Shown: positions 41,205 through 51,083 of the stretch, piece after piece
How positions within the stretch are numbered: the stretch's first letter is position 1
Layout of the letters: each line of letters opens with the position of its first letter
DNA from: Rhynchopus sp. YZ270_cl-10
Taxonomy: Eukaryota > Euglenozoa > Diplonemea > Diplonemida > Diplonemidae
DNA: 64,000 bases
Direction of reading: 5' to 3'
NCBI GenBank assembly: GCA_964035575.1
Contig: OZ037836.1
Span: 930,001-994,000 of the forward strand
Made by a program: the position numbers and the translations under genes
Notes under the pieces: model-generated
Database searches by the model: none
What the model saw: the letters and a program-made list of their open reading frames with translations, nothing else
Told to the model about the DNA's origin: nothing

Positions 41205-41740
41205 AAGATATCTTACAATAAGACAACAAACACCGGTGGGGTAAAAACTAAGGAGGGGTTTAATCCCACCGATATTTGTCTTACTGTACTTCATTTGACG
41301 CGCACAGGAAAACAATACCATTTTTTTAGCCCAAACCACCCGAGGGAGAGCTGCAAAAGCCCGGAAAAAGGCAAAAAAAAATAAAAAATCCCCACCCAAA
41401 AAAGAAAGAAAAAAACGTAAACATAAATCCATTGTTCCGCTTTATCCGAGCACAAGAGGCAACCATGTCTTTGCCTAAAGTACAGAAATGAGATGAATGC
41501 ACAATAAAGGAGGAGGGTGGTAAATTTGTTTCAATAACTTTCAAATCAAAGAAGAGAAAGCTCAAGGACGTCAATAGATTCATTCAAACGTTAGTGTTTT
41601 TGTTGCACAAATGTGAAAAGAAAAGAGAACAATCACAACGTACACACTCTGCTGATTCTAACAACGGGGGTAGAAAAATCGTGCATGGAAAATATGCGGG
41701 ATGTCCTAAGATATGTCACAAGTGTCATGTCCCGTGTGCC
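41205..41740. other. Cassette junction between family-2 copies 2 and 3
   Basis: Holds the shared ACCGGTGGGGTAAAAACTAA block and the 3' flank of copy 3 with CTAAAGTACAGAAA (41476-41489) and AATAAAGGAGG. No gene is seen. Confidence 0.45.
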
Positions 41741-42525
41741 TCACATGCACACACATTTGCACTTGGTATCGTCCACGAGGCTACCGCCATATATAATATT
41801 TTTGTCATGCACATGTTCTGAAACAACACTGCTCGATCCGGTGACGTTGATGCTGCTTGTGGGTATTTTGCATCCTACCAGGAAGCCTCTTCCAATGTCC
41901 TTCGCCTTCGTCAACCCAGATAAGTCAAGTGTTTTCAATGTGCTGCAGTAGGAGAGAAAGCAGTCTCCCACATGCGTCACATTGTTCCACCCAGAAATAT
42001 CCAGTGTGGTCAATGAGGTGCAGTTGTACAGAAAGTACTCATCAACCTGCGTCACATTGCTCCACCCAGAAATATCAAGTGTGGTCAATGAGGTGCACTT
42101 GGAGAGAAAGTGCTGCTCAACCCGCGTCACATTGCTCCACCCAGACAAGTCAAGGCTTTGCAATGCACTGCAGTCGGAGAGGAAGGACTTTCCCATCTGC
42201 GTCACATTGTTCCACGTAGAAATATCAAGTGTGGTCAATGAGGTGCAGTTGTACACAAAGCAGCACCCTATTTGCGTCACATTGTTCCACCCAGACAAGT
42301 CAAGGCTTTGCAATGCGGTGCACTTGGAGAGAAAGTAGTCATCAACCCGCGTCACATTGCTCCACCCAGACAAGTCGAGAGTTTGTAATTCACTGCAGTT
42401 AGAGAGAAACGAGTGCTCAATGTGTGCCACATTGTTCCACCCACACAAGTCAAGCGTTCGCAGGGCGGTGCAGTCGGAGAGAAAGCAGGACTCAATATGT
42501 GTCACATTGTTCCACGTAGAAATAT
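41741..42525 (-). pseudogene. Family-2 LRR gene copy 3, 3' part (split by LINE)
   Basis: Encodes the last ten or so LRRs, cap and CKCVCM end. The frame starts abruptly at the left target duplication (42526-42542) of the LINE. Base counting shows the two halves are in the same frame if one copy of the 17-bp duplication is kept (760 + 785 bases, 514 codons, equal in length to copy 1). So the gene was intact when hit. Confidence 0.9.
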
Positions 42526-42622
42526 CCAGTGCGGTTAATGCGTGTTAAACTTGTTGACGTGACCCATCCCCACCTTCTCAGATGAACTGAGAGGTGAGAA
42601 AGGCGCCACGTGACCACCTTCG

Positions 42623-45600
42623 TTATCGCGGGGCAAACCCGAGACGCCCCTGGGACGTGTCGTGGTGCCTTTTCCCGCAACAGGCCTGAGGAGACGCCAG
42701 CATCGGCAATCCGTCCTTCTTCCTCTTCCGTCCCGCCTGCACACATGCACCGCAAGCACCCCTCCCGTGGGCCACACAGTTGTGGTGCTTCTGACAGCAC
42801 TGCTTCATCGACACGTTCCCCGCACCCGCACACTGTCCGCACATCGAGAAGTTATGCACCTCACACGCCTCACGCGCCTCCACACAGTCACCCAAAATAA
42901 GCTCATCACAATGGTGCGTCGCACAACACGCCGTGATGGAGATGTTGTTGTGCTCGCAGTCCCCGCATCGCATCTTGGTGTGTATGTCACACACCCGCAT
43001 GGCCCCCACCTTCCTCCTTACGTCCACACGCACAGCCGGTGTCTGCAGCCTGCGTGCTTCCTGTCGTCGATTCTGCTCTGCCGCAACTGCAGCTAGCGCA
43101 GCTCTCCTACGCACCTCCTCTGCCTGCTTCTGCTCTTCCTTCACGTCCTTCCAGCGTTCGTTCTTTGCTGAGCGTTCTTCCGGAGTAGAAGCGTGAGCCA
43201 CATCCGCGTCGTCACCCCACCTCGCCTTCGTCTTTTCCTTTTGTCGGGAGAGTGCTCTCCGCGACGTTGCCTTCTCCTTCAACTCCTTCAGGTACCCTTC
43301 AACCCCCGCCGCATGCGTCAGCACAGGTCGCACAGTGTACCCCGTCATGATCCCCGCACCCAGTTCCTGTAAGTGGTGCACCTCCCTCTTCTCCACTCCT
43401 TTCCACACGTCCCTTCCACGCGCCATCGTTTTCGCCGTCCGCATCATGGCACCAAAAGATTCGGCCCTCTTCAACACCGTCTCACCCGGTACGTCCAACC
43501 CCGAGAAGATCTCAAAGTCCAGCATGAGCTCGAGCTGCGTGATGGGGGGCGTTGTGCCATCAGGCCAACGCAATGCAGCGAGCCATGCCTTCAGCGCCCA
43601 GAAGTGGTCTTCCGTCCAGCGAGGACTCTTCTTCATGTGTTTGCTCCCCCATAGTACGTTCTCCAGCGGGTTGTAGCTCTCAAGCACTGCACCCTCCGGA
43701 AGATTCCAGCCCCACGGAAAAAGGGACTGGCCCACCACCGCCTGCTTCTTCTTCTTCTGCGAGAACCCATGTTCCACGTCGTACTTCTGTCTTGCCAGCG
43801 CGATGTTGACCAGCATCAGTTGCACACGTCGCACCGTCTGCTCCCTCTCCGCAACACTCAGCTCCTGCAAGAATATCGTCGGCACCAGGCCAAAGTCCAA
43901 GAAGCACGGGGGTGCGTCTTTGAGCAAAACCCGGAGTTTTCCGATGTCCTCTCCACGAATTTCGTCCCACTGCGGGCACCACCACCAAGCGTGTCTCCGG
44001 TCCTCTATCGCCTCACCACAGTATCGGCACAACGAAGTCTCCACCTCCTTGTTCCTCAGCAGCTGCACCCCCACCAACTGAGAACCCGACAAGGCTCCGC
44101 GTATCACGCCCGCCAGGTATCTGTCGGTCGTGCGGTCCTTCCACACTGCGTTCGTCGCCTGGCGATCCACACCTCCCTCAATGCCCTGCATCGACGGCCT
44201 CTTCGTCACTGTCAGGCGGTACGCGTGTGCACGGATGCCCTCTCTCAGCTCATGCAGCCATTTGCCCTTGTCCCACAGACGAACGTGCACCCTCAACCCG
44301 ATGTGCGTCGTCCAGAAGTCGAAGCTGCTCCACCGCCATCCGTATCGCTCCAGGTCGTCCCACAACAACTCTATCACACCCTTCTTGTTCATTTCAGTTA
44401 CCCTTGGGTTGGCAACCCCAGGGTTCTCGCGCCGGAGACGTGCCAGATCTGAAGCCCTGTCACGCCGCCTCGCCTCCCGCTCCGCTCTTCGGTCACGTGC
44501 CAGCCTCCACACGTCTTCTGCTTCTCTCCGCATGCCGTCATCTTCTGTCAGTCGAAGAAAGGCCGCCATCCTCCTCTGCACAATCTCCGCTGGCGCATCA
44601 ATCCCGACCGGAGACAACACATGCCACACAATGTTCAGCGTGCGCTGCTTCCTGCCCTGCCCCCAGACTGCCAGTGCAGCCCCTTGCCTCAGCGTCTCTA
44701 TCGTCTGCTTCGAGAAGTCTGTCACTTCGCACCCATGCAACGCTGCCATCATTGGTCCCCTTGCGCCAATAAGTGCCTTCTCAGTGAAGGATAATGGCAC
44801 ACTCGAAACCCTCGTAAATACACGGTGCGCAGTAACCGCACGCTCACGCGCGATGGGCCCGAAGTTCCCCTTTCCTGCCAAAATGTCTGCTCCAACCGCC
44901 CCGAACTGCTTCTTGTCGGGGAAGAACCCGTCGCCAAGTCCAAACTTCGTCTTTGTTCCCTCCTTCGAGGTAAACCCTACGCACTTCTCTGCCTTGACCT
45001 CCATGTCCGCAGCATTGATAAACTCCTTCGTCACCCTCGCAGCACCATGCACTTCCGCTTCCGTGTTCGCCACAGCGTACACGTCGTCAGCGTACCCCAT
45101 GGCGATTGCTCCGGTCCTTCTCGTCACTGCAGATCCCCACACCGCCATCAGCGCGTTCAACAGCACGACAGAAAGTGGGCAACCTTGCAGGATACCATTT
45201 GTCGTACGGAAAGCGCCTCCCACACCTACGTCTCCCAACTTGAAGCGGCGTTCCATGGCAGTGTACGCCGCCCTCAGTGGTCCAAGAATGCGCCAGTGCG
45301 CGCCCCACTCCTCCGCCAGCGATAGCACAATCTCATGAGGTACACGATCGAAACATTTGGCGTAGTCAATCGTGAAACCCCATACCTGGTCTGTGTCGTC
45401 ACCCGACAGCACCGCCTTCTCCAGTTTGAGTGACAAATGCCAGTACAGGTGTGCAGTGCTGTGTCCTGCTCTGAAGCCGTGCTGTTGCTCACCAATCCAG
45501 CTTTCCTGCCACTTTATCAGCCTTCGCAACCTCGCTGCCGCCCACAGTCTGTACACACACGAAGTAATCGTGATTGGTCGCTGCTTCAGCGGAGTGTCGT

Positions 45601-47389
45601 CTTCCCCTTTGGGGATGAGCGCAATGAGCGCTCTCATCAAAGAAGGCGGCCACTCCCCCGTACACTCAATCGCATCAAACACATCTGCCAGCCTGTCGAG
45701 CAGCACCAGAGGAAGCGCCTTCAGCTCTGCCATGCGCCAACCCTCCACCCCAGCAGAAGTTTGCGTCTTCATCCTCCCCAGAGTTTGCTGCAACTCCTTC
45801 CCCGTCAGCCTGTCCATCTGCATCGCTTGCCCCTTGCCTGCGATGTCTTCTGCAAACTTCTCTCTAAACGCACCCCAGTCGGGCTCTGGCTTTTCCGCAT
45901 ATCGGCGAAGAATCGGCATCCACGCCTCATGCAGGAGGGTGTCCATCTCCTCAGCGTTGGCGGTGAATTTCCCATCCTCGTTCTTCAGGGCAGTCATCTT
46001 CCTGTACTGCTCGTCCTTGCAGTACTTGAAGATCGCCTTGGGAGCATTGTGCCATGCATCCCGTAGGCGCTGCCGCCAGTCCTCCAGTCGCTTCCGCTTC
46101 ACTCGGTCCGCAAGCGTTGACACCTTCACTCGCACGGCTCTGCACAGATCCACCAAAGCCTCCTCGCTAGGCATATCCTGTTGCAGTGAGTCGTCGTCCA
46201 GCAGAACACGCAGTTCCTTCCGCGCCTTGCTCCAACAATTGCACACGTCATGTGGCGGCACACCACCGTTGCTCCTCACGTACCACAGTCGACATTCTTC
46301 CAGCCTGCCCACGTTCTTCGTCAGTCTTCTCTGGCTCACCGTCAGAGCGTCCCCTTCCTTGCTCTGCTTCGCAGTCCGGTGCTTCGGTGTGGGGTCGAAC
46401 GTTCTGCCTCTACCGCAATACGCCTTCGTCGGGCCCTCAATCTCGCCTTCGCACGCCTGCAGCAAGAAGTCCTCTGCCCACTTGTTCCACTGGATCCACC
46501 TATCCTGAGGGTGTTGAAGCGCCCCCCACTGCAGCTCCTTGTTCGCAAACGCCTTTTGTGCCGTCTTCACACCCTGTCCACACTTCTCCAAAGGGAACTG
46601 CTTCGGCAGAGTGTACGCGAGCACGATCTGCCTGTACGCACCTACATCCAGCGCTATCTCTACCGGTCTGTGCTGCGGGAGCCCAGAGTCGTGGACAACC
46701 TTCACAGACGACAGCCCTGTGCACGCAGCTCGGTTCAGCAGAACGTAATCGAGCCTCTTGCGGATCTCCTTGCCCTCCTTCACCGAGAAGTAGGTGTTCT
46801 CCGGGGTCGTCCCAAGCACCCTTGCGTGCTCTTCGGCAGTGTCCTTCCACCATCCTGTGTCTAGCGTAGCAGCCAGCACACCTGATTTCCCGGGACCTGC
46901 GTTGAAGTCCCCACCAATCACCCCAGGAATGTCACCAAGCTCTGCAGCAGCCTCCATCACCTCGCCAAGTATTTTCTCCCTAGCCTCCGGGTCCGCCGAC
47001 GGCGCGTAGACGGAGGTCACGTCGATCCACTCGTTGCCTTTGCCGTACGCCACCTTCGCCTTCACCCATCGCGTTGAGTCCCAGAGGTTCTTTTCCAAGG
47101 TTGAGGAGGGCGGGCTCGTGAGCACAGGTATTCCCTCTTTCACCAGAATCGCAACACCACCAGATTTCGCTTCTTCGGCCGACCTCCATTCCGGCAACTC
47201 CTTACCCCACACCACCTGCCAACCCTGCTCGCGGTACTCGATGGAGAGGCGCTTCTGCGTCGTCACGGTGCACTTTGTCTCTTGTACCAGAACAACTTGA
47301 GCATCCTCCGCAACCTTCAGCAGAGAACTCCCGCCTGTCTGCAGCGCCGTCACATTGCTGCACACTATCTTTAGTGGGGCAAGGCCCAC
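42623..47389 (-). CDS. LINE ORF2: APE endonuclease, reverse transcriptase, zinc knuckle, Cys/His tail (1,588 aa)
   Basis: Residues about 5-240 are an APE-type endonuclease (VLVQETKCT, SGGVAILV, SVYAPSADP, GGDFNAGP, RLDYVLLN, GLPQHRPVEI). About 560-830 is the RT (FTIDYAKCFDRVPHE, GILQGCPLSVVLLNALM and MGYADDVYAVA with the YADD catalytic box near residue 765). A CCHC knuckle follows (LCRYCGEAIEDRRHAWWWC). The last 123 residues hold three copies of a Cx2Hx4Cx2C...CCx2-3HH module. No ATG opens the frame: it begins at a GTG eight bases after the stop of ORF1, and the endonuclease fold starts at once. It makes and inserts new copies by nicking target DNA and priming reverse transcription there. Confidence 0.95.
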   Translation of the reverse strand: MGLAPLKIVCSNVTALQTGGSSLLKVAEDAQVVLVQETKCTVTTQKRLSIEYREQGWQVVWGKELPEWRSAEEAKSGGVAILVKEGIPVLTSPPSSTLEKNLWDSTRWVKAKVAYGKGNEWIDVTSVYAPSADPEAREKILGEVMEAAAELGDIPGVIGGDFNAGPGKSGVLAATLDTGWWKDTAEEHARVLGTTPENTYFSVKEGKEIRKRLDYVLLNRAACTGLSSVKVVHDSGLPQHRPVEIALDVGAYRQIVLAYTLPKQFPLEKCGQGVKTAQKAFANKELQWGALQHPQDRWIQWNKWAEDFLLQACEGEIEGPTKAYCGRGRTFDPTPKHRTAKQSKEGDALTVSQRRLTKNVGRLEECRLWYVRSNGGVPPHDVCNCWSKARKELRVLLDDDSLQQDMPSEEALVDLCRAVRVKVSTLADRVKRKRLEDWRQRLRDAWHNAPKAIFKYCKDEQYRKMTALKNEDGKFTANAEEMDTLLHEAWMPILRRYAEKPEPDWGAFREKFAEDIAGKGQAMQMDRLTGKELQQTLGRMKTQTSAGVEGWRMAELKALPLVLLDRLADVFDAIECTGEWPPSLMRALIALIPKGEDDTPLKQRPITITSCVYRLWAAARLRRLIKWQESWIGEQQHGFRAGHSTAHLYWHLSLKLEKAVLSGDDTDQVWGFTIDYAKCFDRVPHEIVLSLAEEWGAHWRILGPLRAAYTAMERRFKLGDVGVGGAFRTTNGILQGCPLSVVLLNALMAVWGSAVTRRTGAIAMGYADDVYAVANTEAEVHGAARVTKEFINAADMEVKAEKCVGFTSKEGTKTKFGLGDGFFPDKKQFGAVGADILAGKGNFGPIARERAVTAHRVFTRVSSVPLSFTEKALIGARGPMMAALHGCEVTDFSKQTIETLRQGAALAVWGQGRKQRTLNIVWHVLSPVGIDAPAEIVQRRMAAFLRLTEDDGMRREAEDVWRLARDRRAEREARRRDRASDLARLRRENPGVANPRVTEMNKKGVIELLWDDLERYGWRWSSFDFWTTHIGLRVHVRLWDKGKWLHELREGIRAHAYRLTVTKRPSMQGIEGGVDRQATNAVWKDRTTDRYLAGVIRGALSGSQLVGVQLLRNKEVETSLCRYCGEAIEDRRHAWWWCPQWDEIRGEDIGKLRVLLKDAPPCFLDFGLVPTIFLQELSVAEREQTVRRVQLMLVNIALARQKYDVEHGFSQKKKKQAVVGQSLFPWGWNLPEGAVLESYNPLENVLWGSKHMKKSPRWTEDHFWALKAWLAALRWPDGTTPPITQLELMLDFEIFSGLDVPGETVLKRAESFGAMMRTAKTMARGRDVWKGVEKREVHHLQELGAGIMTGYTVRPVLTHAAGVEGYLKELKEKATSRRALSRQKEKTKARWGDDADVAHASTPEERSAKNERWKDVKEEQKQAEEVRRRAALAAVAAEQNRRQEARRLQTPAVRVDVRRKVGAMRVCDIHTKMRCGDCEHNNISITACCATHHCDELILGDCVEAREACEVHNFSMCGQCAGAGNVSMKQCCQKHHNCVAHGRGACGACVQAGRKRKKDGLPMLASPQACCGKRHHDTSQGRLGFAPR

Positions 47390-47397
47390 GGTCGTGA

Positions 47398-50283
47398 TTA
47401 ATACGACCCTCCTTCTCGCCTCTGGTCCGTGTCGCGGGGGCGGCTGTTCTCGTCCGTCGTCGTATCCTTCTTCTCCTCACCGCCATCTGCACGACGATCT
47501 TGAGCGTTCCTGGCCTTGTCCTTGGCCTCGCGAGCTGCCTTCTTCAGCGCCTCGTTCTCCTCCGTGAGCCGCTTGCTCTCCGCTGCCAGCTGCACATTCT
47601 GCTCCTTGCACTGCTGCATCGTCTCCTTCATCTCAGCACAGTCTGCTCTGAGCTGTTCCATGCCAAGAGGCTGCGGCGGCTGCTCGACTGGTGCCGACTG
47701 CTGCGGTTGTCCCATCATCCGCTTCTGTGCCTCCAACATTTCCTTCTGCTGTTCCATGACGCCCTTCATCATCTCCCGCAATTCCTTCATTTCCTTCTTC
47801 ATCAGCTCGATCTCTTCCTGCGCTGCTGATGAAGCTGCGGGAGGTGCCGGAGCCGCCGGTGCCCCTGTTGCAGGGTGGGGCCGAGCTGCAGGTGGTGCGT
47901 ATCCCCTCGCCTTAGCCGCCCACGTGCCAGCGCCGCTCTCTGCTGCTCCTTGCCTCGGTACTGGGAACTGCGCCAGAGGGATACCCCACGGATTCGCACC
48001 CACCTTCTGCACACGACGCCCTTCCTTCACCGCACACACCGTCAACACCAATCCACCCACCTCCAGCACCCCTTCTGTGCTCGGGCACGGCACATCCGAC
48101 GTAACCGTCCACTTGTGCCCTCGCGACAGCACCTTCACCGTCCAGATCGCCTCTCTCGCCAGCCCCTCACACAACAGCTGGACCGACGTGTTCGCCGGAA
48201 TTCCCCCAATCTCGTATCTGTGTCCCTGCACGACGACGTCCTCCTGCACAAGAAGCCTCTTCGCAGCCTCCAAGTCCCCCTTCATGACACGCACCGCGTA
48301 GCCCCCTTCCCCTACGGCGAGTCCGCGCACGCTATCCTCCAGGTTCTCCTCCGCAAGGTCCAGCCGTGCCAGAGCAGACTCCAGCGGTTCCGCCTTCCAC
48401 AACAACCCACAGTCCCCGTACTCCTTTGCCTGGAAGAGGTGCCGCACAAACACCCCTTCCCGTCCGCTTCTCTTCAGCATGGCGCACACCATGTCCTCCG
48501 TCACGTCCACAGACATCTCCATCCATCCTCCTTTCTCCAAGCCGCGTCCACACCGCACCCCCTGCAACCCGTACCACCGACGCATGCGTTGCTCTCCCTT
48601 TGTGCGTCCTTCTCCCGCCCTGATGAGGGTCCGGCCCATCAGCGTAACCAGCTTGCTCGTGAACGCAGTACTCTCCTCCACCGGCTTCACCACCTTGTCC
48701 AGGTCCGACGTCATGGTGCCCAGCCAGACTTCCTCCATACGTGCGCCTCGGTCGGTCCGCACTGCCACCTTCACCTTCCTTGTACGTGTCGCACCTGTGC
48801 ACTTCGCGCGTGAGACAAGCACCACCTGGGGGAGTGTGTGCAGCAATTCCAACCCCTGCACGAGTTCACCCGACCACGCAACTGCCGCCACCTGCGTCAC
48901 CCCTTCCACAATATCAGGTACTGCCTCCCACACCGGAATTTTCCACCCTGGAGAGTCCAAGACTAAGTTCAGCGGGGCCTCCGCATCCGTGCGCACCGAT
49001 GGCGCCTTCTTCCTGCCCGTCACAGCCGTGCCCGGCACGTGCAACTGCGGTTGCCCCACTGCGCACATGATCTCCTCGCCCGCCTGCAGCCCTGCCGACG
49101 TCACTGCACCGTAGTGCACTCCTCCCTCGTACGCCAGAACGATGTCTGACTCCCGGAACGCCAGGTTCGCCTTCTCCGCTGACCCCTCCTTCAATGCCCC
49201 GTCCGTTTGCCCGTCAATCACTGTAGCCCTCAGCACATTCCCCGGCCCGACGTCCATCACCACAACACGGGTCCGCATCGCCCTCGCAATCGCGTGGAGA
49301 CACAGATGGTCCCCCCACGTCCCCAGCTGCGCCATCGCGGCCAGATACCCCTCTGCCCCCGCTTCCCCTTCGATGAATGGGCTGTAAAACGCCGCATCCT
49401 TCCTCATCACCCCCACCGCCAGCTTGCGGAACCCTGCATGCCCGTTCGGGGACGACTCCGCAGACCACGCCACTGATCGGAAGAGACAGTCCCCTTTGCC
49501 CCCGCACTCCTCCCATCTCATACCCCAACGCTCCAATAACCCCTTGATCCCTGGCTGCGTCGTCGGCGCCTGCTTCTCCGCCGTGCATCCCCTTGCGGCG
49601 TAGCTACCACCTGCCACCAGCGTCGCGCTCGACTCCGCTGCCGTCATCCCCTGTCCCGCCCTCGCACTGTGCAACACGGAGACCTGTATCCCCCTCTTCT
49701 TGAGGTTGGATACCATCGATCTCACCTTCTCCAGTCGTGGCCTGAGCAGCTGCGAGTCGCACGGTTGCCCCGCGGATACCTGCTTCCACACCTGCAGATG
49801 CGACACCCACACCCGTGCATGCACCCCTTTCTTGTAGGATCCGTCCGTGACACCTCGCAGCCCCAAGAGGATTCCTTCGTATGCCGCCTCCGCCTTCGTC
49901 ACTCCTGCCAGTCGCTTCGTCAACTCCCAGTGCGTCACCGGCTCGTCCTCCGTTGCTTCACGTGCCAGCGCACACAGCCCCGTCGCGTCCCGCACCTTCT
50001 CGCCAGGCGCGACCCCAACGAAGATGTCGGGGTCTCTCTTCTCGTCGTCGTCAGCTGCACGCTTCATGCCTCCAGCACCCGGGTACAGCAGTTGGTGCCC
50101 AATAGCCCTGTGCGCCAGCTCAGCTGCCGACGTCGTCTCCTCGCTGCACCTGCAGTTCCAGGAATCGCAACACACAGGCGCCGGCGGGTGTGGGGTCCAT
50201 TTGGCCGATCCGTGTGACGGATCGTTGCCCGGGATACTCCGCGTGGAGGCTGGACGTGACTTCGACACCATGTACGAAAACAT
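47398..50283 (-). CDS. LINE ORF1 with RNase H-like region, OTU protease domain and coiled coil (961 aa)
   Basis: Starts MFSYMVSKSRPASTRS. Residues about 84-225 resemble the RVT_3 type of RNase H fold (EAAYEGILLGLRG, VHARVWVSHLQVWKQV, LRPRLEKVRSMVSNLKKR), but the expected catalytic acids are not all there (Ala134 and His162 stand at two such places). Residues about 258-395 are an OTU-type cysteine protease: GKGDCLFRSVAW (D265, C266), WGDHLCLHAIARAM, and GGVHYGAV (H390). Near residues 800-930 a Met/Lys/Glu-rich coiled coil (LMKKEMKELREMMKGVMEQQ) probably drives trimer-like self-association, as in LINE RNA-binding proteins. It ends RREGGSY, just before ORF2. Confidence 0.9.
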   Translation of the reverse strand: MFSYMVSKSRPASTRSIPGNDPSHGSAKWTPHPPAPVCCDSWNCRCSEETTSAAELAHRAIGHQLLYPGAGGMKRAADDDEKRDPDIFVGVAPGEKVRDATGLCALAREATEDEPVTHWELTKRLAGVTKAEAAYEGILLGLRGVTDGSYKKGVHARVWVSHLQVWKQVSAGQPCDSQLLRPRLEKVRSMVSNLKKRGIQVSVLHSARAGQGMTAAESSATLVAGGSYAARGCTAEKQAPTTQPGIKGLLERWGMRWEECGGKGDCLFRSVAWSAESSPNGHAGFRKLAVGVMRKDAAFYSPFIEGEAGAEGYLAAMAQLGTWGDHLCLHAIARAMRTRVVVMDVGPGNVLRATVIDGQTDGALKEGSAEKANLAFRESDIVLAYEGGVHYGAVTSAGLQAGEEIMCAVGQPQLHVPGTAVTGRKKAPSVRTDAEAPLNLVLDSPGWKIPVWEAVPDIVEGVTQVAAVAWSGELVQGLELLHTLPQVVLVSRAKCTGATRTRKVKVAVRTDRGARMEEVWLGTMTSDLDKVVKPVEESTAFTSKLVTLMGRTLIRAGEGRTKGEQRMRRWYGLQGVRCGRGLEKGGWMEMSVDVTEDMVCAMLKRSGREGVFVRHLFQAKEYGDCGLLWKAEPLESALARLDLAEENLEDSVRGLAVGEGGYAVRVMKGDLEAAKRLLVQEDVVVQGHRYEIGGIPANTSVQLLCEGLAREAIWTVKVLSRGHKWTVTSDVPCPSTEGVLEVGGLVLTVCAVKEGRRVQKVGANPWGIPLAQFPVPRQGAAESGAGTWAAKARGYAPPAARPHPATGAPAAPAPPAASSAAQEEIELMKKEMKELREMMKGVMEQQKEMLEAQKRMMGQPQQSAPVEQPPQPLGMEQLRADCAEMKETMQQCKEQNVQLAAESKRLTEENEALKKAAREAKDKARNAQDRRADGGEEKKDTTTDENSRPRDTDQRREGGSY

Positions 50284-50340
50284 TGTTTATATTCTTTCTT
50301 TTTGTGTACGTTGTGTGTATCCCCCAGTGCGGTTAATGCG

Positions 50341-51083
50341 GTGCAGGAGGAGAGAAAGTTGTTGTCAACCCGTGCCACATTGTTCCACCCAGACAAGTCG
50401 AGAGTTTGTAATTCACTGCAGTTAGAGAGAAACGAGTGCTCAATGTGCGCCACATTGCTCCACCCAGACAAGTCAAGCGTTCGCAAGGCGGTGCAGTCGG
50501 AGAGAAAGCAGGACTTAATATGTGTCACATTGCTCCACGTAGAAATATCCAGTGTGGTTAATGAGGTGCAGTAGGAGAGAAAGTTGTTGTCAACCCGCGT
50601 CACATTGTTCCACCCAGATACATCAGCTGTGTGCAATGAGCGGCAGAGTTTGAGAAAGGAGCAACCTACTGCAGTCACACCTGGCACACCACTGAGATCA
50701 AGTTCTGAGAACGTGGCACCTTGCAATAAGTAACGGGGGATCTCAGTAACAACCTCTGCCTGCAGAAACAAATGAACCAGCTTGGGATCTGCAAGACTTC
50801 TTAACCTCTCTGACGTCAGCCTTGTCTCACCCAAGTCACGAAGAGCTGCAATGGCGTCGTCCTTCTGCGATTTCGTCTTCGTCAGCACAACTGTGTCCCC
50901 AGCACTCAGCTGCGTCGTGTCGTCTCCTTCGGCCAGCAGCTTCCCTCCAAAGCTCATGTCAAAGCCGTCTTCGCGCAACTCTGCTGCAGACGCCACCTTC
51001 CGCCGTATGTCCGCAGTTGTATCATCCACACCCACCTCGACTGTGTACTTCTCTCCGTCAAAGCTCTTCACACATATTTCCAT
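50341..51083 (-). pseudogene. Family-2 LRR gene copy 3, 5' part (split by LINE)
   Basis: Encodes the ubiquitin-like domain (MEICVKSFDGEKYT...), linker and first four to five LRRs, up to SSCTALTAL at the LINE boundary. Beyond it the frame runs into LINE sequence and ends after some 75 unrelated codons. The promoter side is intact, so a truncated ubiquitin-like/LRR protein could still be made. Confidence 0.9.

Larger units (their letters stand above)
42543..50323 (-). mobile_element. Complete LINE (7.8 kb) with APE endonuclease and OTU-containing ORF1
   Basis: Flanked by the 17-bp target duplication CCAGTGCGGTTAATGCG (42526-42542 and 50324-50340) inside an LRR repeat. The 5' leader is only 40 bases, the 3' UTR about 80 bases, with a CTCAG...CTGAG stem-loop, and there is no poly-A tail (the 3' end reads AAGTTTAACA). 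Both ORFs are open end to end. Intact ORFs, a perfect duplication and undamaged flanks point to a very recent insertion. A decayed ORF1 piece at 4880-5135 shows the family is older here. Confidence 0.95.

Noticed and set aside
44130-45338. Long plus-strand frames opposite LINE ORF2 and ORF1
   Set aside because: Shadows of GC-biased coding sequence on the other strand; no domains.
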